A stretch of 64,000 bases of DNA from Chamaecyparis obtusa (Eukaryota; Streptophyta; Pinopsida; Cupressales; Cupressaceae): assembly GCA_027943335.1 (NCBI GenBank), contig BSBK01007738.1, positions 5,001-69,000 of the forward strand, in the 5' to 3' direction. Each line of letters starts with the position of its first letter. The first letter of the stretch is position 1. The notes below the pieces were generated by a model. It worked only from the letters and a program-made list of their open reading frames with translations, made no database searches and was not told the DNA's origin. The translations under genes were made by a program, and so were the position numbers. Below are positions 37,441 through 48,951 of this stretch, piece by piece.

Positions 37441-40400
37441 AATAGGATAAAAATTAATATACCAATAAATAACTCAATTAGATAAAGATATAAATCATAA
37501 TATAATATTACACATATCTAGATACCATAATAAATACATTTGATAAGGGACATCAACAAAACATATTTCATAAGAGGGTATGACCCTCAAAATAACCAAA
37601 AACTCAAGAAAATTGTTTTTTGCAAACCACAAATCTGATCAAGCATAACCCTTAACTAAGCATAAACTCTTGAAACAAAACATATAAAGCATCAACTAAC
37701 AATCATACCAATAAGACAAGACATGAAATAAACAAATCATATAACCAAAACAAGGAACCACCAAGAACAATCCATAGCCATTCCCAAATAGGAGTGGGGA
37801 TTTGGGTTCAACACCTTGATACTAAAGGAACCCCAATGTTCCTAAATCAAATACTAGTAATCAGGAGATACATGCAATGGCCTTGATCCTATCTTTGAAA
37901 CAGAAACCATCAAGGATTTGAGGGAACATTTAAACATGTGTAGCAAGGTGAAGTTGATTCTTGATATCTACAATCCTGCATCAAAAAGTGAGTATACATG
38001 TTCATATAAATGGAAGATAGAGAAAATAATGGTCCAAGGGTCTCTACATTGCATGGACCTCACTAGGTGAGTATCTACAACTTTACCCCTAGCCATACTA
38101 ATAGATCATAGATACAAACACATATGTAAGCACCTATTATACAAATCATTAATAATCAAACATAGAACAATGGTCAGATTAAATTTATGATATAATCCAT
38201 CAGGTGATTTGGGTTAATCCATTAATGAAAATCAATAATCAAAGAGATAATCATAATCATAAAAATAATCATAAGAGAATAATAATCATGACAATTGAAA
38301 TTAGAATCAAAGAATATAAAGAAAATAATTGTTAAGGAGACATTGAATAACATTTATACATCAATTAGGATATAAAAATAAAAGTATCACAATCAACCAA
38401 TTTTTCCAAGTGTAATCATAATCATTGATAAGGAGTTTCTCACACAGTAAACATATAGATCTACCATGTGACCACATGACATAAAGGTCCTAAATTATCA
38501 TGGACACATAATAAGACATGAATACTCATGAAGTAATATACATGAGAATACTTATCATTGTCAAAAGTAGAATGTTGAGTTATTATAGTTAAAATAGAAT
38601 GAAATAAATAAATACTTTTATATACCATAAAATGATCATAAAATTGCCTACAACATTCGCAAACATCCAACAAGAACATTGAGGACATGTTAGGGTTAGA
38701 GGGGCCTATTAATATTAATTCTATACAAGTCTAGAACAACTTTCACCAATAAAAAATAACATAAATTATCAAAGTAAAATCATATTACCATGAAATACCA
38801 GATCCAAAAAAGTAGGCCATAATAAAATAATAAATAGAATACAAGATGCTTCATAAATGTTTTCATAAGCTACATCTTCTAACAACCAAACAAATTGGTC
38901 AACTATGACAACTCATAACTACACAAGAATCACTTTTAAGACATGCTTTGAAAGTGTCCCTTGGGAGCCCACCTAGAATACATGAACTTGTAATTGATAA
39001 ATATAATATTTTGAAATATTTATTACTATCTAGGATTATTGTTGTGTTCCAAAGGACTTTTGTGTCCTTAGCCTCATTTTCACCAAAAAATAAGGTCGAG
39101 CCCTCTGTTTCAAATGGGTTGTTCATTTCATTTTAGAAAATGAAGCTTAGAAAATTGTGCTTCACCATTGCAACTCCTCTAGGTTTCATTTCCTTTTGTT
39201 CATGTGAGAACCAATGCAAATCCATGGATCATTCACTTTTCTTTCACAAGTTTGGCATTCAAAACCCTAGAGACCTATTTTCCAAGCTTGTTATATCTCT
39301 ATAGATGTGGGAGGATTTGTAAGTCTAGTTTCATCTAAATTTCTAAGATCATCATACTTTTTATTTTCTTATCTCATCTTTTCTAGTCAACTTACTCCAT
39401 AAGAGTGACATTTCTAGCATTAAGCCTTGGTGCAAGGACTAATGATGGTAACATCAAATGATATTTTCAAGATATCAACCTTGATAGGGATATCGGTGGC
39501 TTTCTCATCATTTCCCAATGGTCTAGGTTCTTAACTAATGATGGAATTTATAGTCCTCATGTTTAGCTTGGATATTATGGTTTTCCACTATCTGTTCTAC
39601 TATCACAAAACACCAAAATAACATATTTTTCCTACTCTATTCTTTCCCAAGGCTTTCCATTAGGCTCCTTCCTTTGCCATTTAGGCAATCAAGATCCCCT
39701 CTACCCATTTTGCAAATAGTCCAAGTCCTTCATTCATATCTTTCATTTTTGTAGAAGGGAACACAATTACTGGGTGTGGATTCACAACTTTTTTAGTCCA
39801 TTTCAACCACAATTGTCTCCTTGTCATATTTTTTATTGTTGATAGTCCTAGCCTCCCTTTCTCTTTTTTTCTGCTTCTTTGGCACAAGATGGAAATTTTA
39901 TTTGCTACATGGAAGGACATGAATGCAACAATTTTTTCACATGCCAATACTGGAACTAATATATCTATTTTTGTTAAATCTTGCATATTTAATAATCTAA
40001 TGTTATAGATACAAGATCAAGCTAAAAAGATGGCTCTTGAGGTGGCCACTTGAAAGATCTTTTGCAACATTGGGGTAATGTCCCTAGTAAGGTTGCTAGG
40101 GTGCCACTAGATGCTTCTATTTGCAGTGGTTATTCTCCTTCCCATACCTACAGATGTGGTCATAGTTTCCCTACAAGGAATTCTCACATACCCCTTCCTA
40201 GGTTCTCTGACATTGTTCACCTAATCGTAGAGCTTCCCCTCACAAATGGTTTGGCTACCCACCTTCGCGAGGGTCTATATATGGGTGGTATCCTACTGGT
40301 GGCATTCTTTCTTCTACTTTAGGTTGGCCTAGTTCGGATGGAGTCTTCCAAAACCTAAGCTAGATGTTGTAGGTATAAGATTGATTACTTAGAGGGAGTC

Positions 40401-41503
40401 ATGAATCAGTAATCACCAACCCAAACTAAATTTCACAGTCCCAATACTTCTTTAAACAAATTTACTGATTAAAACATATTTTAACCTATAACATCATTAG
40501 CAGTTAATTGAACATTAAACATCCATGCAACATATAAAATCCACGGTGTGAGAACAATGCTCGCAAATAATTGTACTCTTATAGTATTTATTTTATTTTA
40601 TTTTATTTTTATAATTATTTTGAAGTAATGTTATTATTATTTGTAATCCAAAACCATGGAATGTGCGGTCACTCCCACCTAGTAAGACGTAGAAACTAAT
40701 AAAAACAAATCTTAATGTGTAAATGTTATTATTAAATCATCTGTAATAATAAGATAGTTTATGGACACATGTTTTTCACATTACAATTATTTTAGTTTTT
40801 TTTGTATCCAATTGTTATATTATAACTCAAGTCAATTTGATTGAACTTCTAATTCTCTTATAATAACTTGCTTATCTTTTTAATTAGAACAAAAATCAAT
40901 TTAGATCAATAAACAACTAAAAATTGATACACCTTCAAAAAAAATTATATATATACATATACATATACACAAATATACTAATTTTATTTTCCTTTGATTC
41001 CTTATTAAAAGAATATGTTTATTTATAAATTTATGAGTTATATTATTAAATAAATCTACATTTACCTTTACTACTCTAATATTGTAAAAAATTATACACA
41101 GCCTTCATATATTTAATTAAAATCTATAACGTCAAATTCTTTGATAATATCTTCAATTTTTAAAACTATAACAAATAATTCTTTGATAATAAGTTCTAAT
41201 CTTTAAAACTATAATATCACATGCTTTGATAACAAATTGGAAACTTTAAAACTATTAAACTACACCCTTGAATAAAAGGTTCCAATTTTTAAAAGAAATC
41301 AAATTTCATCTCTTTTAAAATAAAAATTACAAGATATCTATTCCATCAAATTTAAGAAACATTTTCAAATTATCTCTCAATGAATTCTTCTTAAGCACCC
41401 GGCTACTTTATTTGTGCCCTACCTACTACCCATAACATACGTCGTACCTCAATAAAATTATTACATGATGGAGAACTCTTCCCTTTTGTAAACTCATTTT
41501 CGT
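37441..41503. other. AT-rich intergenic DNA, no gene recognised
   Basis: Frames at 39681-39986 (minus) and 40050-40322 (plus) are open but show no recognisable domain and are not supported by flanking signals. A short (ATTTT)n run lies near 40584. No transposon end was identified. Confidence 0.45.
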
Positions 41504-42050
41504 CCTTCCCAAAATTCAAGTTTTACTTTTTATACCCAATCAACTTTGAAACACGTTTTTTTCCCTTCCCAAAATTCAAGTTATGCTTTTTTAACTCAAT
41601 CAACTTTGAAATGCATTTTTTTTCCTTCCCAAAATTCAAGTTTGCTTTTTATACTCAATAAACTTTGAAAGAGTGTTTTTACCCAATCAAGTGTGAATCA
41701 CGTTTATTATTTTGTTGTTTACTACATAATAGAAAAATTCCCTTCCACCAAACTAAATTACCTCCTCAAAATTCTAATTTTGCCATCTTTTACCTAATCA
41801 GCTTTGAAATTCATTTATTAGTTTCTTAATAACTACATGATGGAAAACTCTTCCTGTCAACTGAACTCATTTTCCTCCTTCCCATATTTTAAAAACTCAT
41901 TTATTAATTTCTTTCCATAACTAGTTTATAACTAGATAGTAGAAAACTCTTTCCTTCTTCCAAACCCATTTTCCTCATCAAAATTCCAATGCTACTCATT
42001 TTTAACCTAATCAACATTAAAACTCATTTATTACTTTCTTTCCAACCGCC
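41455..42050 (+). repeat. Higher-order degenerate tandem repeat
   Basis: A longer unit of roughly 120-140 bp (ACATGATGGAAAACTCTTCC, CTCATTTTCCTCCTTCCC, ACCTAATCAACTTTGAAA, CATTTATTA.TTTCTT) recurs four to five times; the 60-bp repeat is an internal amplification of part of it. Confidence 0.65.
41504..41690 (+). repeat. 60-bp tandem repeat, three copies
   Basis: CCTTCCCAAAATTCAAG recurs at 41504, about 41564 and about 41624, each followed by TATACCCAATCAACTTTGAA variants. Confidence 0.85.
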
Positions 42051-42125
42051 TTTCATTTTGTTTATTTATCCGAGCTATCTTCTTTGTCAACCTACCATTG
42101 AGTCGTGAGCTACTGAGATCCTCAC

Positions 42126-42314
42126 ATGAGTGAGCCCTCCATGTTTTGTCAAGTAACTTCAGCTACTAAGGATATTTCAGGATATTTCAATTGTCAAGTA
42201 ACTTCAGCTACTAAGGATATTTCAAATTTAGGGCTGCAGAACATAATAGATCGCGCATCTGCTGCAGGTAAACGAGCTGGTCGTTATGATTTTATAAAAG
42301 GAATTGGGCTGCAG
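42126..42314 (+). CDS. Putative exon with a 33-bp internal duplication
   Basis: Opens with MSEPSMFCQVTSATKDI and contains the peptide CQVTSATKDIS twice, from an exact 33-bp repeat (42147-42179 and 42192-42224; period 45 bp, frame kept). It ends at CTGCAG|GTAATC, a good splice donor. A matching acceptor (TTTTGTTTTCTTCAG) lies at 42374-42388. It lies just upstream of the WOX-like fragments, so it may be the first exon of that pseudogene, but frames do not join cleanly. The product is not recognised. Confidence 0.4.
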
Positions 42315-42388
42315 GTAATCTAGCTTTTTCAATTCGGTATGATGTCGTTCATTCTTGTAGAATACTTCTATTATTTTGTTTTCTTCAG

Positions 42389-42560
42389 ATTCGACGCTTA
42401 TCAGATCTGCTAGTATTGTGGACGGAACTTTTATTATTTTGTTTTATTAGGATTCGAGGCTTACCAGATCTGCTAGCATTGTGGAGGGAACTTCTACTAT
42501 TTTGTTTTCTTCTGATTCGAGTCTTATTAGATCTGCTAGTATTGTGGAGAGAACAACGAT
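42389..42560 (+). repeat. 63-bp tandem repeat spanning a splice acceptor
   Basis: Three units of GATTCGA.GCTTATCAGATC...ATTGTGGAGGGAACTTCTAC...TTTGTTTTCTTC. The period is 63 bp, so in one frame it gives 21-residue repeats (RSASIVEGTS.ILFSSDS). Each unit carries a pyrimidine-rich acceptor-like end. The last unit runs into the WOX-like homeodomain start. Confidence 0.8.
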
Positions 42561-42572
42561 AGGAGCATTCTC

Positions 42573-42677
42573 AGTGAATGGAAGCCAACAGAAGCCCAAA
42601 AGAGATTGTTGAACTGCATTTTCAAGAGCGGAAGGAGGCAAATAAATCGCGGTACTGCAGAACTGCAGCGCCATTGA
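42573..42677 (+). pseudogene. WOX-type homeodomain, helix 1 fragment
   Basis: The frame reads EWKPTEAQKRLLNCIFKSGR and then RGTAELQRH before TGA. W-x-P-T-x-x-Q...L...IF.SG is the helix-1 signature of WUSCHEL-related homeobox proteins. Part of helix 2 (TAELQRH) is joined directly, with the usual sequence between them lost. No start codon or upstream domain can be assigned. It is non-functional alone, since helix 3 is missing here. Confidence 0.65.
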
Positions 42678-42729
42678 TTAAGTCATGCCACTGGGAGAGA
42701 ACAATGAAAGAAAGGACAAGCAAAACCAT

Positions 42730-42840
42730 TTGATTTCTCATTCCACTCATGAAAATTTTCCGCGATATTCTCTTTAGCGATGCAGTTGGACTCCATCTTA
42801 CTCTCCTAACCGTTGCGCTTTCCACAACACTGGCAGATCT
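42730..42840 (-). pseudogene. WOX-type homeodomain helix 1, inverted copy
   Basis: The minus strand reads RSASVVESATVRRVRWSPTA and SLKRISRKIFMSGMRNQ. This parallels the plus-strand RSASIVERT...WKPTEAQKR...IFKSGRRQ at 42510-42640, in the opposite orientation and clearly diverged. It is an inverted second copy of the same exon, perhaps from a paralogue. It lies between the two plus-strand pieces of the homeodomain. Confidence 0.6.
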
Positions 42841-42844
42841 GAAA

Positions 42845-42982
42845 ATGACATATCGATGCCCAGAACACATAGAACGCATTACTGCGGAGCTGAGGCGCCA
42901 TGGTGTTGTGGGCGTCAAGAAAGTCATCTACTCGTTTCAAAATGCCCGTAAGAGAGAGAAACGGAAAATGAAACAAGTGTGA
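42845..42982 (+). pseudogene. WOX-type homeodomain, helices 2-3 fragment
   Basis: The frame reads CPEHIERITAELRRHG followed by KKVIYSFQNARKREKRK. ITxxLxxHG and xxFQNxRxxxKRK are the helix 2 and recognition-helix signatures of WOX proteins. Asn51 and Arg53 are kept, but the invariant Trp48 is Ser (TCG for TGG). Loss of that core residue, plus separation from helix 1 by an inverted piece, indicates a pseudogene. The ORF can be extended upstream to 42749, but that part is antisense to the inverted copy. Confidence 0.65.
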
Positions 42983-43130
42983 AATACTTTGGCTAGTCTT
43001 GCAAATTATGGGTTTTAAGAATAATACTGTTTCATATTTCTGAAGAGTTATGTACCAGTATGAAATATTCTAGCTTGTTTTGCAAACTATGTGTTTTATG
43101 AATAAGATCTCTGAAGAGTATCAATTAGTA
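42980..43130 (+). repeat. Imperfect tandem duplication, unit 70-80 bp
   Basis: TGAAATACTTTGGCTAGTCT...CTGAAGAG and TGAAATATTCTAGCTTGTTT...CTGAAGAG follow each other directly downstream of the homeodomain fragment. Confidence 0.7.
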
Positions 43131-43492
43131 TGCAGGAAGAAGAACTGAATAGCGTAGCTCGCAGGAAATCATCGATAGATTCGTTGTAGGGTTTAATAAA
43201 GATATTTTTAAAATCAAAACCTAGTGGCGCATGCTCTGTATTGCTGTCATGCTATATGTAGCGCTTTCATGGATTTTAAATTCCTGCCATGGAACTATTG
43301 GAGTATTGACAGGAATTAATTTCTCTCTACGTATGCAGTGAGTTATACCTGAACTACAGAGATTGTTTTTGGAGCTGTGTTGACTGTGTATAAATTCCTC
43401 ACATTTCCTATATGTCTGCATGTAGTTATAACCATATGAACTGCTGTCTACATACTGCAGCGATAACTGTCTGAACTGCTGTCTGCTGTCTC

Positions 43493-43497
43493 CATGG
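43493..43497. repeat. Copia target-site duplication CATGG (left)
   Basis: Exact match to 48947-48951 on the other side of the element. Confidence 0.95.
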
Positions 43498-44024
43498 TGT
43501 TGGAATTAATCCCCGACTACTTTCGCCGTAACTCTCTCTTTCCAGCACTCTCACGTGTCAAGTCACTTCTTCCAACCTGTCCGTTTTTTTTGGACTTTGC
43601 AAAAGATATATTTTGATTTAGTTTTAATTGCATATTCTTTTCGTAGATTTATTTTTTGCTAGCTGTTCAATTTGTACTAAACTTGTATTTAATATTTTTT
43701 AGGTTTCCTCGTTCTGGGCACATTTCGATGTATATTTTGGACAGCTCTTTTATTTTTGTAATCTCTAATGAATGGTGCTGTAAAACAGAGCTCTGCAATA
43801 TTGAAATGATACTCCTCTGTATGTTTTAGATATATGCAAATATATAATATAAGACTGCTGTTTTTATTTTCTGTTGAATGTCCTGCAGCAGAACAAAACT
43901 CTCTCATATTGAAATATTTTTCTGTATGTTATGTTTTTGATATATGCAAATATATATTAGATGTCTAGTGTTTTATCTTTTCTGGGAATGCTCTGTTTCT
44001 CTTTTTCTTCTGCCTCTGCCAACA
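43498..44024 (+). repeat. 5' LTR, 527 bp
   Basis: Starts TGTTGGAATT and ends TGCCAACA. It pairs with 48418-48946. Confidence 0.97.
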
Positions 44025-44026
44025 AG

Positions 44027-44038
44027 TGGTATCAGAGC
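44027..44038 (+). promoter_or_regulatory. Primer-binding site, tRNA-iMet
   Basis: TGGTATCAGAGC, two bases after the 5' LTR. Confidence 0.95.
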
Positions 44039-44122
44039 CTAAGGTTTCTCAAAAGAAGTTGTTGAAGGAAAGATTTAGTAGCAGCTAAAAGTTCCAGCAA
44101 AAGTATTCAACCAAGTGAGTCA

Positions 44123-45412
44123 ATGGCAAGCACAAGTTTAACAAATCCTCAAATCCCACAGTTCAATGGAAAAAATTATGATTATTGGTCCATAACAATG
44201 AAGGTACTATTTTGTTCTCAAGATATTTGAGATTTAGTAAAAAATGGTTACCTAGAACCAGTTGATGCAGCAGCATACAATGCTCTAACCCAAGCAGAGA
44301 AAGATACATTGAGAGATAATAGGAAGAAGGATTCAAAAGCTCTATTCTACATTTTTCAAATAGTGCATGAGAGTATTTTTCCAAGGATTGCAATAGCAAC
44401 TAAGTCCAAGCAAGCATGGGATATACTCCAGACAACATACCAAAGAATGGCAAAGGTGAAAATAGAAAAACTACAAATGCTAAGAATGGATTTTGAAATA
44501 ATTTTCATGAAGGAATCAGACTCAATAGACTCTTTCTTCACACAAGTGATGGGTATAGTCAATCAAATTAGATCTCATGGTGAGACACTAGAGGATAGAA
44601 GAATTGTTGAAAAGATTTTGAGGAGTTTACTTGGAAGGTTTGAATCCATAGCTGTGGCCATAGAGGAGACAAAGAATCTCTCACAATTTTCAGTTGATGA
44701 GCTCAATGCATCTCTTATTTCTCATGACCATAGGCTTAGTATGTCAACAAGTTCATCATTGGAGCATGCATTCAAGACACAAGCTTCAATCAGTCATTGA
44801 AGAGGTAGAGGAAGAACAAATTTTAGAGGTAGAGGAAGAAATTCATATAGAGGTGGAAGAAATAGCCCATCAAGCTCAAGTGGAAGAGGTAGCAGCCAAT
44901 ACCCAAGTCATAATGAAACTCAAAATCAGCCTCAAGGCCAAAAGTATGACAAGTCTCAAATGCAATGTCATTATTGCAAAAAGTATAGGCATTATTCAAA
45001 TGAATGTAGGAAGAAGCAATATGATTTTAACAAGCAAAATGCAAATTTTACAAAAGAAAATCAAAACCAAAAATCAGAACAAAATACAATATTTTTGGCT
45101 TGCAATGTAGTACAAGAAAATGAAAAAGATGTATGGTTTTTAGACTCAGGTTGTAGCAACCACATGATAGGGAATTTAGAAATGTTTTCAAGCTTGGATG
45201 AAAATATAAAATTTGATGTCACTTTAGGGAATGATGATAAGGTGGTAGTCAAAGGAAAAGGGGACATCAACATTCTAACCAAGAAGGGGGAGAAGAAATA
45301 TATTTCTGATGTTTATTTTGTAACTGGTTTAAAGCATAATTTGGTGAGTATTGGCCAGCTTGTTCAAAAGGGGTTTAGAGTATCTTTAAAAAATGGAGAG
45401 TGCAAATTTTAG
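44123..45412 (+). pseudogene. Copia gag and protease, broken
   Basis: One frame runs from ATG 44123 (MASTSLTNPQIPQFNGKNYD) to TAG at 45410. It has a TGA at 44228 where Trp is expected (QDI-stop-DLVKNGYLEP) and another TGA at 44798 before an Arg/Gly-rich segment. The zinc knuckle CHYCKKYRHYSNEC (CX2CX4HX4C, with the usual Gly before His replaced by Arg) is near 44963-45004. The aspartic protease motif is FLDSGCSNHM near 45140. The frame is lost at about 45400 by a small indel and pol continues in the next frame. Confidence 0.95.
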
Positions 45413-48410
45413 ATAAACTTCCAAGCACTCAGCTTATTGCCAAGGTTCAAATGACAAACAATAGAATGTTTCCCTTAAAGATTAGGCTAGATTTAAATGT
45501 AGATTTTGTTCAAGCATATTCTACAATGAACCCACAAGAGGGTAAAAAAAAATTTGCTGCAGTCACTCAAACTGTATTTCAAGTAGAAATAAAAGATGAA
45601 AATTGGCTTTGGCATCTAAGATTTGGGCATTTAAACTTTGGAGGCCTAAATTTGCTTCATAGGAAAAGCATGGTGAAAGGATTGTCTTTAATAGAAAAAC
45701 CAGAAAGAGTATGTGAAGGGTGCATCTTGGGAAAGCAACATAGAGAATCATTTCCAACAAGTAAGTCAATGAAGGTAAAAGCACATTTAGAAATTGTTCA
45801 TTCAGATTTGTGTGGCCCAATGCAAACACCATCAATTGGTGGAAGATTTTGTTTTTTGACATTCATTGATGACTACTCATGGAAAATATGAGTTTATTTT
45901 CTAAAGTATAAGAGTGAGGTATTTGAATATTTTTGTCAATTCAAAGCTCTTGCTGAAAAATAGAGTGGTCATTACATCAAAGTATTGAGAATGGATAGAG
46001 GTGGTGAATACATCTCAAATGATTTTCTAAAATTTTGCAAAGACCTTGAAATTCACAAGCAATTCACAACTAGATACACACCTCAACAAAATGGGGTAGC
46101 TGAAAGAAAAAATAGAACAATCATGGAAATGGCTAGAAGCATGTTAAAAGCAAAGCATTTGTCAAATGAATATTGGGCTAAAGCTGTTTCATGTGCAACT
46201 TACATAATAAATAGATGTCCAACAAAAAGTGTCAAGAATGTGATTCTAGAAGAAGCATGGAGTGGAAGAAAACATAGTGTTTCTCATATGAGAGTTTTTG
46301 GATGTGTGGCATATGCACATGTGCCGAATGAATTAAGAAGGAAATTGGATAACAAGGGAGAAAAATATATATTTGTGGGATACAGTGAAGAATCAAAAGC
46401 ATACAAATTATACAATCCAATCAGCAAGAAGGTCATAATTAGCAGAGATGTACAGTTCATAGAAGAAGAAGCATGGGATGGAAGTGTAGAAAAAATAGTC
46501 AACATAACAACAAGCATACCACAAGAGAAAAATGAAGTTTTAATACCAGCAAATACTCCTTCAAATGTGACTCCTTCCACACCCATTCAAGCTCAACAAA
46601 GTGGTCCACAAGTGACACCATCATCAAATGTAAGATCAACGTCACGTATATAATCAAGCACCCCCACAAGTGGACAAAAAACACCATCTACAAGTGGCCA
46701 TCAAGGTGTTGGTCCATCAAGTCCACATTCAACCGGTTCTACATCAAGTGACATCAAATCCTACATTGGCAAGCTTGAGGAGATAAAAAATCAGAAGTAT
46801 TAGAGACATTTATGAGCAAAATGAAGGTGAGAATAATGTTGATTCAATTTCTCTTTATGCTTTATATTCACAAGTGGATGACCCAATTCATTTTGAAGAT
46901 GCAATTATGAAAAATGGGAAAATGCAATGGATGAAAAAATTGATGCAATTGAAAAGAATCAAACATGGGAGTTAGTGAGTCTTCCAAAAGGAAAAGATGT
47001 CATAGGAGTAAAGTGGGTTTACAAAACTAAGTTGAATTCAAAAGGTGATGTGCAAAAATAGAAGGCAAGGCTAGTTGCTAAAAGTTATTCACAACAACAT
47101 GGAATTGATTACAATGGGACATTTGCTCCCGTAGCCTGATTGGACACCATAAGAATGACACTTGCTATAGCAGCTCAAAACAAATGGCCTGTTTATCAAA
47201 TGGATGTAAAATCAACATTCTTGAATGGTTATGTTGAGGAAGAAGTATATGTGGAACAGCCACTCGGATATGAGATTTTGGGTCAAGAAGATAAAGTCTA
47301 CAAACTGAAAAAGACATTGTATGGTCTCAAGCAAGCCCCAAGAGCTTGGTACAGTAGAATTGATTTATATCTCTTACAAAATGATTTGGACAGGTGCAGT
47401 AGTGAACCTACGTTGTACATAAAAATGGATGAAAAATGTCAAATTCTAATTGTATGTTTATATGTTGATGATTTGATATTCACGGTTGACTTATCAATTG
47501 ACATATTTAAAGAAGCTATGAAAAAAGAATTTGAAATGATTGATTTGGGACTCATGAAATACTTCTTAGGCATTGAGGTCAATCAAAATCAAAATAGAAT
47601 ATTCATTTCTTAGGCAAAATATGCAAGTGATATTTTGAAAAGGTTCAATATGCTGAATTGCAAATCAGCACCAACACCAATTGTCACAGGTCTGAAACTA
47701 AGCAAGGATGATGATGGAGCAAACATTAATCCAACTTTATATAAAAACTTGTTGGTAGCCTTATGTACTTAACTGCCACAAGGCCAGACATAATGTTTTG
47801 TGTAAGTTTGATTTCAAGGTTCATGGAGACTCCAAAAGAATCACACTGGAAAGCAGGGAAAAAAATTTTAAGGTATGTCAGTGGAACAAGAAATTATGGC
47901 ATTCAATATTCAACTTCAAATGATTTTAAGCTCATAGGTTATACTGATAGTGATTGTGCTGGGAGTATTGATGATAGAAGAAGTACATCCGGTTATGTTT
48001 TTCATTTTGGCACGGATATAGTATCATGGGCTTCAAAAAAACAACCAATTGTCACACTTTCATCTACTGAAGCAAAGTACGTAGCAGCAATAGGGGCATC
48101 ATGTCAAGCTGTATGGATGAGAAGAGTGTTGAAAGAGTTGAAACATGAACAAGAAGATGCAACGAAGATCTATTGTGACAACAACTCAGCCATAGCATTG
48201 TCCAAGAATCCAATTTTTCACAAGAGAAGCAAACATATAGATACAAGATATCATTTTATTAGAGAACTAATCAACAATGGAGAAATCATTTTGAAATTTT
48301 GCAAGTCTGAAAATCAATGTGCAGATATCTTTACCAAGGCATTAGGAAAGGAAAATTCTATATTTCAAAGAGATCATTTAGGCATTATAGATGGTAGTAG
48401 TTGTGATTAA
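45400..48410 (+). pseudogene. Copia integrase, reverse transcriptase and RNase H, broken
   Basis: Order: GAG-pre-integrase and HHCC zinc region (WHLRFGHLN, CEGCILGKQH, about 45600-45740), integrase core with its three acids (HSDLCGP; LRMDRGGEY; QNGVAERKN, 45805-46115), linker, RT (LPKGKDVIGVKWVY, QMDVKSTFLNG, LYGLKQAPRAWY, and the intact YVDD near 47461), then RNase H (TDSDCAGS, SSTEAKY, DNNSAIAL, HIDTRYHFIRE). Stops include TGA 45889, TAG 45961, TAG near 47059 and TGA near 47138. Frameshifts lie near 46650-46920 and 47750. Catalytic residues survive although the frame does not. Confidence 0.95.
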
Positions 48411-48417
48411 GGGGGAG
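48409..48417 (+). promoter_or_regulatory. Polypurine tract
   Basis: AAGGGGGAG directly before the 3' LTR. Confidence 0.95.
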
Positions 48418-48946
48418 TGTTGGAATTAATCTCCAACTACTTTCGTCATAACTCTCTCTCTCCAGCACTCTCACGTGTCAAGTCACTTCTTCCAACCTGT
48501 CTGTTTCCTTTGGACTTTGCAAAAGATATATTTTGATTTAGTTTTAATTGCATATCCTCTCCATAGATTTATTTTTTGCCAGCTATTCAATCAGCATTAA
48601 ACTTGTATTTAATATTTTTTAGGTTTCCTTGTTCTAGGCACATTTCGATTTATATTTTGGACAGCTCTTTTATTTTTGTAATCTCTAATGAATGGTGCTG
48701 CAGAACAGAGCTCTGCAATATTGAAATGATACTCCTCTGTATGTTTTAGATATATGCAAATATATAATATAAGACTGCTATTTTTATTTTCTATTGAATG
48801 CCCTGTAGTAGAACAGAACTCTCTCATATTAAAATATTTTTCTGTATGTTATGTTTTTGATATATGCAAATATATATTAGATGTCTGATATTTTATCTTT
48901 TCTGGGAATGCTCTGTTTCTCTCTTTTTCTTCTGCCTCTGCCAACA
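48418..48946 (+). repeat. 3' LTR, 529 bp
   Basis: Starts TGTTGGAATT and ends TGCCAACA. It has one 2-bp CT insertion relative to the 5' LTR; the other differences are substitutions. Confidence 0.97.
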
Positions 48947-48951
48947 CATGG
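48947..48951. repeat. Copia target-site duplication CATGG (right)
   Basis: Matches 43493-43497. Confidence 0.95.

Larger units (their letters stand above)
43498..48946 (+). mobile_element. Complete Ty1-copia retrotransposon, 5.45 kb
   Basis: Both LTRs (527 and 529 bp), primer site, gag, protease, integrase, reverse transcriptase, RNase H, polypurine tract and a 5-bp target duplication are present in copia order (integrase before RT). The domain wording in the integrase C-terminus (FGCVAYAHVP, KYIFVGYSEESKAYKLYNP) suggests a Tork-like lineage, by memory of the family only. At least six in-frame stops and several frameshifts make it inactive. By eye the LTRs differ at 33 of about 527 sites. 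Confidence 0.97.

Noticed and set aside
39681..40322. Two moderately long ORFs (39681-39986 minus, 40050-40322 plus)
   Set aside because: No recognisable domain, no splice or promoter context, and length within chance expectation for 64 kb.
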